Shown here piece after piece: positions 7,974-11,854 of a stretch of 13,602 nucleotides of DNA. The position numbers and the translations under genes were made by a program. The notes below the pieces were generated by a model. It saw only the letters and a program-made list of their open reading frames with translations. It searched no databases and was not told the DNA's origin. The stretch's first letter is position 1. Every line of letters begins with the position of its first letter. Source of the DNA: an uncultured Oscillospiraceae bacterium (GTDB lineage Bacteria > Bacillota > Clostridia > Oscillospirales > Oscillospiraceae); the NCBI GenBank assembly GCA_934668295.1, contig CAKUND010000043.1, forward strand, positions 1 to 13,602, read 5' to 3'.

Positions 7974-7999
7974 CGGAAAATCAGATTGGGAGGATCATC

Positions 8000-9589
8000 A
8001 TGAAAAAAATCAGGAATCTGCTTCTTGTCCTGCTGGCGGCTGCGCTGTGTATGCTGCTGCTGACCGGCTGCGGCGAAAAGGAGGTGTCGGTTTCCGTCAC
8101 GCTGGTCAATCACAGCGGGCGCGACATTTCCTCCATCAGCATCACGCCCTCGACCAGCAGCGACTGGGACACGGAGTTCGTTGACGGCATGTTCCATGAC
8201 GGTGAGAGCATCGAAGCCGGACTCGGCACCTACAAGGAATCCGAGGTCCCGGATACATACAATATTCTTGTCTACAACGATGAAAACTACATCCTGTACG
8301 ATACCAGCGTCGACGAGCTGGACTTTGCGATCCGCGACGGCGACTATATCGTCTTCCTGCCGCCCGAGGGCGACGTGCCTATCGAGATCACGCACGACTA
8401 TGACCCATCAAGCTATGAAATGGCCTACGAGCCGACAGGCTACACCGAGGAGGAGCTGAACGGCGGCGACGTGAGCGGGGGTGGCGATCTGACCGGCTAT
8501 ACCGGCTGCTGGAAGCTTGACAACGAGCCGTTCTATTTTGTCATCAACGAGGAGTTTGAATGGATCGCCATCAATCTCTACGGCGAGCAGGTCGGCCCCG
8601 GCTACGTGGTGAACGAAGACGAAAACATCACGCTCTGCATGGAGGACGGCACCGAGCTCGTCTCCCTCTGGCAGACGGCCTACGGCGGCTTGAGCGACGC
8701 GAACGGCAATACGCTCACGGCCATGGACTATATCATGCTCCTGCCGACGCCGGAGGATGAGCTGAACCAGACCGCGTCCTTCCCCGGCGGCTTTCCGAAC
8801 GTCACCATCGACTATCCCATCCAGATGGAAGCGCACGAGCATCCGAACGTTTCCAATGCTCTGAGCTTCAACGCGGTCATGGAGGACGGCACGGACGATT
8901 ATTACTCCAACATCATGATCGCCTTCCAGCCCATCGAGGGCTTTGATCCCTATATGGAAAAGGGTGCGGCCACCGCGAAGACCTACATGATGAAGATGCT
9001 CGAGGACTTCATGAAAAGCATGTACGGCAGCTATCTCATCAAGTCCTTCGGCTCCGAATTCAAGGACAACGGCGACTATTACAGCCTGACCGGCTATATG
9101 TGGCTCGACGGCGACGTCTTCTCCAACGGCCCGTCGCAGCCCGTGCGCGGCTGCATGGAGGTCCGGTACTACGGGCCGACCGGCTATGCCCTCGTCGCGA
9201 CGACCATCGCGCTTGAAGGCCGCATCCGCAACTATTTTGATATCTGCAACAACATGCTCACGACCCTGTCCTACACCGCCGGCTGGAGCACCGCGCCCAA
9301 GCCCGTGCCCGCGCAGCCCACGTATTCCGGCGACACCGGCGATTACGGCACGCCGTATTACTGGTACGACGAGGACGGCGACGTCTGGTACTGGAACGGC
9401 TATGAGAATGAATTCATCAGCTACGGCAGCGACGGCTACATCGACGACGACAGCGGCGAGTATATGGAGTCCAACGACGCGGGCTGGGACTATGACGATG
9501 AGTATTACGATGATTATGACCCGTGGTCCGATCCCGGCGACGGCTGGGGCGACTACACCGACGACGATGGCTGGGGAGATTATTTCTGA
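8000..9589 (+). CDS. Secreted lipoprotein with acidic, aromatic C-terminal tail
   Basis: A 529-residue envelope protein of unknown function. It has a basic N-terminus, a hydrophobic stretch and the lipobox LTGC, with Cys24 as the lipidated residue. Three regions follow. Residues 28-135 are a beta-rich domain. Residues 165-255 look like a small lipocalin-like barrel (GYTGCWKLDNEPFYF, then a short-strand pattern). Residues 258-425 are a further alpha/beta domain. The tail 450-529 is low-complexity: about a third Asp/Glu, over a quarter Tyr/Trp/Phe, no Lys or Arg, and it contains DGWGDY twice. The start is at 8000, with GGGAGG 6 bases upstream; an in-frame ATG at 7952 lies inside the upstream hairpin and would bury the signal peptide. 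It is followed after 29 bases by a small membrane protein gene. Confidence 0.82.
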   Translation: MKKIRNLLLVLLAAALCMLLLTGCGEKEVSVSVTLVNHSGRDISSISITPSTSSDWDTEFVDGMFHDGESIEAGLGTYKESEVPDTYNILVYNDENYILYDTSVDELDFAIRDGDYIVFLPPEGDVPIEITHDYDPSSYEMAYEPTGYTEEELNGGDVSGGGDLTGYTGCWKLDNEPFYFVINEEFEWIAINLYGEQVGPGYVVNEDENITLCMEDGTELVSLWQTAYGGLSDANGNTLTAMDYIMLLPTPEDELNQTASFPGGFPNVTIDYPIQMEAHEHPNVSNALSFNAVMEDGTDDYYSNIMIAFQPIEGFDPYMEKGAATAKTYMMKMLEDFMKSMYGSYLIKSFGSEFKDNGDYYSLTGYMWLDGDVFSNGPSQPVRGCMEVRYYGPTGYALVATTIALEGRIRNYFDICNNMLTTLSYTAGWSTAPKPVPAQPTYSGDTGDYGTPYYWYDEDGDVWYWNGYENEFISYGSDGYIDDDSGEYMESNDAGWDYDDEYYDDYDPWSDPGDGWGDYTDDDGWGDYF

Positions 9590-9618
9590 GCCTGAGCTTG
9601 TGAAAGGAGCGTGACTGT

Positions 9619-9804
9619 ATGCGTGCGGATCTGGCGCTGATCTTCTTCCTGCTGACGCTTGCGGGCGGCATTGCGCTGCTCGTGCTGCGGAAAAAGCGCG
9701 GCGGCGCGCCGCTGCTCATCGGCGGGATCGTCCTGCTCGTCTGCGCGGCTGTGCTGGCGCTGTATCTCGCGGCGACGGTGCTGCTGGTGCTGGCCGTGCA
9801 CTGA
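9619..9804 (+). CDS. Small two-helix membrane protein
   Basis: A 61-residue protein made of two hydrophobic helices (about 4-22 and 32-58) joined by a basic turn, RKKRGG. The positive-inside rule suggests both ends are outside and the turn is cytoplasmic. I do not recognise a family. AAAGGAG lies about 10 bases before the ATG, and the gene starts 29 bases after the lipoprotein stop with no terminator between, so the two are probably one transcript. It is short, but the ribosome binding site and the clean helix pattern support it as a real gene. Confidence 0.65.
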   Translation: MRADLALIFFLLTLAGGIALLVLRKKRGGAPLLIGGIVLLVCAAVLALYLAATVLLVLAVH

Positions 9805-9810
9805 AAAATT

Positions 9811-9925
9811 GAAAAATGAAAAAATATCATAGGATTTCACAGATATTTAAAAACTGCCCCCTAAGATTTTTAATACCATCCTGATATTCTATACTTGCAA
9901 GAAGCAAACGTCTTTTTCATTTTTC
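9811..9925. repeat. 13-bp inverted repeat in AT-rich DNA
   Basis: GAAAAATGAAAAA (9811-9823) is the exact reverse complement of TTTTTCATTTTTC (9913-9925), with 89 bases between. Both arms are low-complexity, so chance is possible. The first arm lies in a triple TGAAAAA-type repeat directly after the stop of the 61-aa gene. Confidence 0.5.
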
Positions 9926-9949
9926 TCCTTTCTCCATATTTTAAAAGAA

Positions 9950-9993
9950 ACGCGCAGACAGGCCGGTCACTTGTCTGCGCGTATTCTTTTTTT
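9950..9993 (+). terminator. Rho-independent terminator downstream of the lipoprotein unit
   Basis: An 11-bp perfect stem, ACGCGCAGACA (9950-9960) with TGTCTGCGCGT (9972-9982), has an 11-base loop. ATTC and then seven T (9987-9993) follow. The A-rich upstream flank means it could also work on the minus strand. It lies about 145 bases after the 61-aa gene. Confidence 0.85.
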
Positions 9994-10068
9994 GCAAAGG
10001 AAACTGTTCACAGATTCTTTACCAGCTCGTGAAATCCTGTTCAAATTCTTCCTTTATACTAAAACCAT

Positions 10069-10098
10069 AAAAGAGATCAAGCCGGCCGGTTCTCTTTT
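10069..10098. repeat. Inverted repeat AAAAGAGA / TCTCTTTT
   Basis: An 8-bp stem (10069-10076 with 10091-10098) has a 14-base loop containing the palindrome CCGGCCGG. The 3' arm ends in TTTT, so it is a weak terminator candidate on either strand. Confidence 0.5.
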
Positions 10099-10114
10099 GT
10101 ATGCTTTGTTCATT

Positions 10115-10185
10115 CGGCGATGCGCCGTCCGATGTCGTGGAAAGATCTGCGGATAAGCCGACGGACGAGCGCGTGACAATCGCCG
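10115..10185. ncRNA. Candidate structured RNA element (long bulged stem)
   Basis: A 17-base 5' arm, made of CGGCGAT, GCGC and CGTCCG (10115-10131), pairs completely and in order with CGGACG (10162-10167), GCGC (10169-10172) and ATCGCCG (10179-10185). Only a one-base bulge and a six-base bulge (GTGACA) occur, both on the 3' side. The 30-base apical region includes AGATCT and GCGGATAA. There is no T tract, so this is not a simple terminator. Whether it is transcribed is unknown. Confidence 0.35.
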
Positions 10186-10227
10186 TTTCCACTCCTCCAA
10201 TTCTTCATTGTTTTTACCCCTGTTTTC

Positions 10228-10261
10228 CTTACGCGCAGCCCAAAGGCGGGCTGCGCGTAAG
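10228..10261. repeat. Perfect 14-bp hairpin
   Basis: CTTACGCGCAGCCC (10228-10241) pairs with GGGCTGCGCGTAAG (10248-10261) around the loop AAAGGC. No T tract follows on either strand. It shares the ACGCGCAG core with the terminator at 9950-9982. Confidence 0.7.
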
Positions 10262-10285
10262 CCGATTTCGGGCGAAACGCGGCGG

Positions 10286-10319
10286 CCCTATTTTTTCCCT
10301 TGCGCGGGAAAAGATAGGG
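10286..10319. repeat. 14-bp hairpin CCCTATTTTTTCCC / GGGAAAAGATAGGG
   Basis: The arms 10286-10299 and 10306-10319 pair throughout with one G-U wobble, around the loop TTGCGC. The inner dyad TTTTCCC...GGGAAAA resembles the two halves of the Noc-binding palindrome pushed 6 bases apart. Confidence 0.65.
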
Positions 10320-10512
10320 GAGAAACGGGCGCTATACTCCCCGCGCCGCCTGCCACGGTACACCAGGTTTGATAGCAGCTGCGTTTGAATGACTGCGGTA
10401 AATTCGCTCTGCGTTCAAAAATTGCAGTGGCAGTACGGATTCGCCGAAGACTTGGCAGGGGCGGAGCAGAGTCTGTCGGCCCGAAAAATGTTACAAATTC
10501 GCCGAAGGGTTT

Positions 10513-10559
10513 CAGCTTTTCGCTGCTGCCTGCCCCCGGAAAAGCTGCGCCTGTTTTTT
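10513..10559 (+). terminator. Possible terminator
   Basis: CAGCTTTTC (10513-10521) pairs with GAAAAGCTG (10539-10547) around a 17-base loop. After CGCCTG a run of six T follows (10554-10559). The gap before the T run makes it weaker than a standard terminator. Confidence 0.4.
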
Positions 10560-10579
10560 GTTCGGCATGATCCGACAAA

Positions 10580-10609
10580 TTGTCCACAGTTTCCACATGG
10601 TTATCAACA
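10580..10609 (+). other. Cluster of DnaA-box-like 9-mers
   Basis: Three tandem same-strand 9-mers resemble the DnaA box TTATCCACA: TTGTCCACA (10580-10588, one mismatch), GTTTCCACA (10589-10597, two mismatches) and TTATCAACA (10601-10609, one mismatch). An isolated opposite-strand copy, TTATCCGCA (10148-10156), also has one mismatch. They lie about 125 bases upstream of noc. Confidence 0.5.
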
Positions 10610-10615
10610 TCTTGT

Positions 10616-10636
10616 ATTTCCCGCCGATTTCCCGCC
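10616..10636 (+). repeat. Tandem ATTTCCCGCC repeats, possible Noc half-sites
   Basis: ATTTCCCGCC occurs at 10616-10625 and 10627-10636, 11 bases apart, which is about one helical turn. The first 8 bases, ATTTCCCG, equal one half of the Noc-binding site ATTTCCCGGGAAAT described in Bacillus. They lie about 100 bases before the noc start. Confidence 0.45.
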
Positions 10637-10665
10637 ACAATTTATTGTGGCGGGCGTTTATTTTT
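10631..10665 (+). terminator. Rho-independent terminator upstream of noc
   Basis: A 10-bp perfect stem, CCCGCCACAA / TTGTGGCGGG (10631-10654), has a TTTA loop. CG and then TTTATTTTT (10657-10665) follow. It would stop transcripts entering noc from the left, so noc should have its own promoter in the following 70 bases; TATAGA at 10695-10700 is a possible -10, without a good -35. Confidence 0.78.
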
Positions 10666-10733
10666 CGCGCGTTTTTGCGCCTGGCTTGTCCTACTATAGA
10701 GATGTCAGAAGTCCTTGCAGAAGGAGAGAAGCT

Positions 10734-11555
10734 ATGCCAAAGACGAGAAGCCCGTCGGTACTGGGCTCGGGCCGGATCCTGTACCTGCCGACGGCACGGA
10801 TCCGGCCCAATCCCATGCAGCCGCGCAAGCATTTTGATACCGGCGGCCTGCAGGAGCTGGCCGGGAGCATCCGGCAGTACGGCGTTCTGCAGCCGCTGAC
10901 CGTCCGCAAGGCGGGCGGCGCGTATGAGCTGGTCGCGGGAGAGCGCCGGCTGCGCGCGGCGCGGCTGGCCGGGCTGACGGAGGTCCCCTGCCTGCTCGCG
11001 GACGTGGATGAGGAGTCGTCCGGGATGCTGGCGCTGGTGGAAAATTTACAGCGGCGGGATCTGGACTACATAGAGGAGGCCGAGGGCCTGCAGAAGCTCA
11101 TGCAGCAGTATCATCTGAGCCAGGAGCAGGCTGCCCGCCGCATCGGCAAAAGTCAGTCCGCCGTCGCGAACAAGCTGCGCATCCTGCGCCATCCGCCGGC
11201 GGTTTTGCAGGCGCTGCGCGAAAACCACCTGACCGAGCGCCATGCCCGCGCGCTTCTGCGCCTGTCGGACGAGGAAGAACGGCTGCGCGTGATCGGTCTG
11301 ATCGTCCAGGGAGAGTGGACGGTCGCGAAAACAGAGCAGTACATCGACGCGCGGCTTACACCCAAGGCCCCGCAGCGGCGCGAGCTCGGTTCATTCGTCC
11401 TGCGCGACGTGCGCGTGTTTTTAAATGCCATCGACCATCAGCTCGATCTCGTCCGCGCCGCGGGCGTCAGCGCCAGCCGCGACCGGCAGGAGACGGACCG
11501 CGAGATCGTCCTGACCATCCGCATTCCCAAGACAAAGCCGCCCGCAGCCGGATAG
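10734..11555 (+). CDS. noc: Noc-type ParB-family DNA-binding protein (nucleoid occlusion)
   Basis: A 273-residue ParB/Spo0J-family protein. The N-terminal CTP-binding part has NPMQPRKHF, GERRLRAARLAG (GERR at 69-72) and ENLQRRDL (103-110). The central HTH is LSQEQAARRIGKSQSAVANK (128-147), followed by LTERHARALL. Residues that separate Noc from ParB are Noc-like: Gln141, Lys147 and Arg169, with basic Arg152 where Bacillus Noc has Lys. The C-terminus ends in LTIRIPK, as in Bacillus Noc. Noc spreads on DNA from its binding sites and keeps the division septum off the chromosome. The membrane-binding amphipathic helix found at the start of Bacillus Noc is not evident here; the protein starts MPKTRSPSVLGSG. 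ATG has AGGAG 7 bases upstream. No parA is adjacent. Confidence 0.85.
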   Translation: MPKTRSPSVLGSGRILYLPTARIRPNPMQPRKHFDTGGLQELAGSIRQYGVLQPLTVRKAGGAYELVAGERRLRAARLAGLTEVPCLLADVDEESSGMLALVENLQRRDLDYIEEAEGLQKLMQQYHLSQEQAARRIGKSQSAVANKLRILRHPPAVLQALRENHLTERHARALLRLSDEEERLRVIGLIVQGEWTVAKTEQYIDARLTPKAPQRRELGSFVLRDVRVFLNAIDHQLDLVRAAGVSASRDRQETDREIVLTIRIPKTKPPAAG

Positions 11556-11572
11556 CACGTCCGGCTGCGGGC
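11540..11572 (+). terminator. Hairpin at the 3' end of noc
   Basis: A 13-bp perfect stem (11540-11552 with 11560-11572) has the noc stop codon TAG in its 7-base loop. Only TTT follows, so termination may be partial. The A-rich sequence AAAGCC on the 5' side allows weak activity on the minus strand too. Confidence 0.7.
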
Positions 11573-11734
11573 TTTGCACGATATTCGGAAAAAGCTTCAT
11601 ATCATGAATATTTCTTACAATATGATTTCTGATATTGCGGCCTTCTGCCGCTGATATAGCACTTTTGCCGATTTTCCCGAAAAAAGCCGCCCTGAAATCT
11701 AACATTTTTTTAGCGAAAACAAAAACTTTTTAGA
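11573..11734. other. Intergenic region between noc and ppdK
   Basis: No gene is seen. The stretch is AT-rich and holds a small hairpin, GCGGC-CTTCT-GCCGC (11638-11652), and a partial Noc-site-like dyad TTTTCCCGAAAA within 11671-11684 (about 10 of 14 positions match ATTTCCCGGGAAAT). The ppdK promoter follows. Confidence 0.5.
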
Positions 11735-11762
11735 TTGCAAACCCCCGGAAATATGGTATAGT
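11735..11762 (+). promoter_or_regulatory. Promoter of ppdK
   Basis: TTGCAA (-35, 11735-11740), a 16-base spacer and TATAGT (-10, 11757-11762). Transcription from near 11770 would give a leader of about 85 bases before the chosen start codon. Confidence 0.68.
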
Positions 11763-11854
11763 ATGTATTTGTCTGAAGAATCTGAAGGTATAAAAAAATG
11801 ACATGGCGGCGGCGCAAGGGCGACTGGCCGCAACACTGGAAAGGGGTTTATCAA

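Larger units (their letters stand above)
9805..10733. other. Gene-free, hairpin-dense region of 929 bp
   Basis: No convincing coding sequence is present; the open frames here lack ribosome binding sites and conserved composition. The first 140 bases are AT-rich, with A and T tracts. The rest holds a series of strong inverted repeats (9950-9982, 10069-10098, 10115-10185, 10228-10261, 10286-10319, 10513-10547, 10631-10654), an 11-bp direct repeat ATTCGCCGAAG (10439-10449 and 10497-10507), DnaA-box-like 9-mers and ATTTCCCGCC repeats. From about 10320 to 10438 I see nothing else. Confidence 0.75.

Noticed and set aside
10101..10388. A 95-residue plus-strand open frame in the hairpin region
   Set aside because: There is no ribosome binding site, it spans three hairpins, and its composition looks like translated intergenic sequence. 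It could be part of a repeated intergenic element, which I cannot check here.
10389..10733. N-terminal extension of Noc through the upstream region
   Set aside because: The extra 115 residues cross the DnaA-box-like sites and a terminator, lack a ribosome binding site, and do not resemble Noc.
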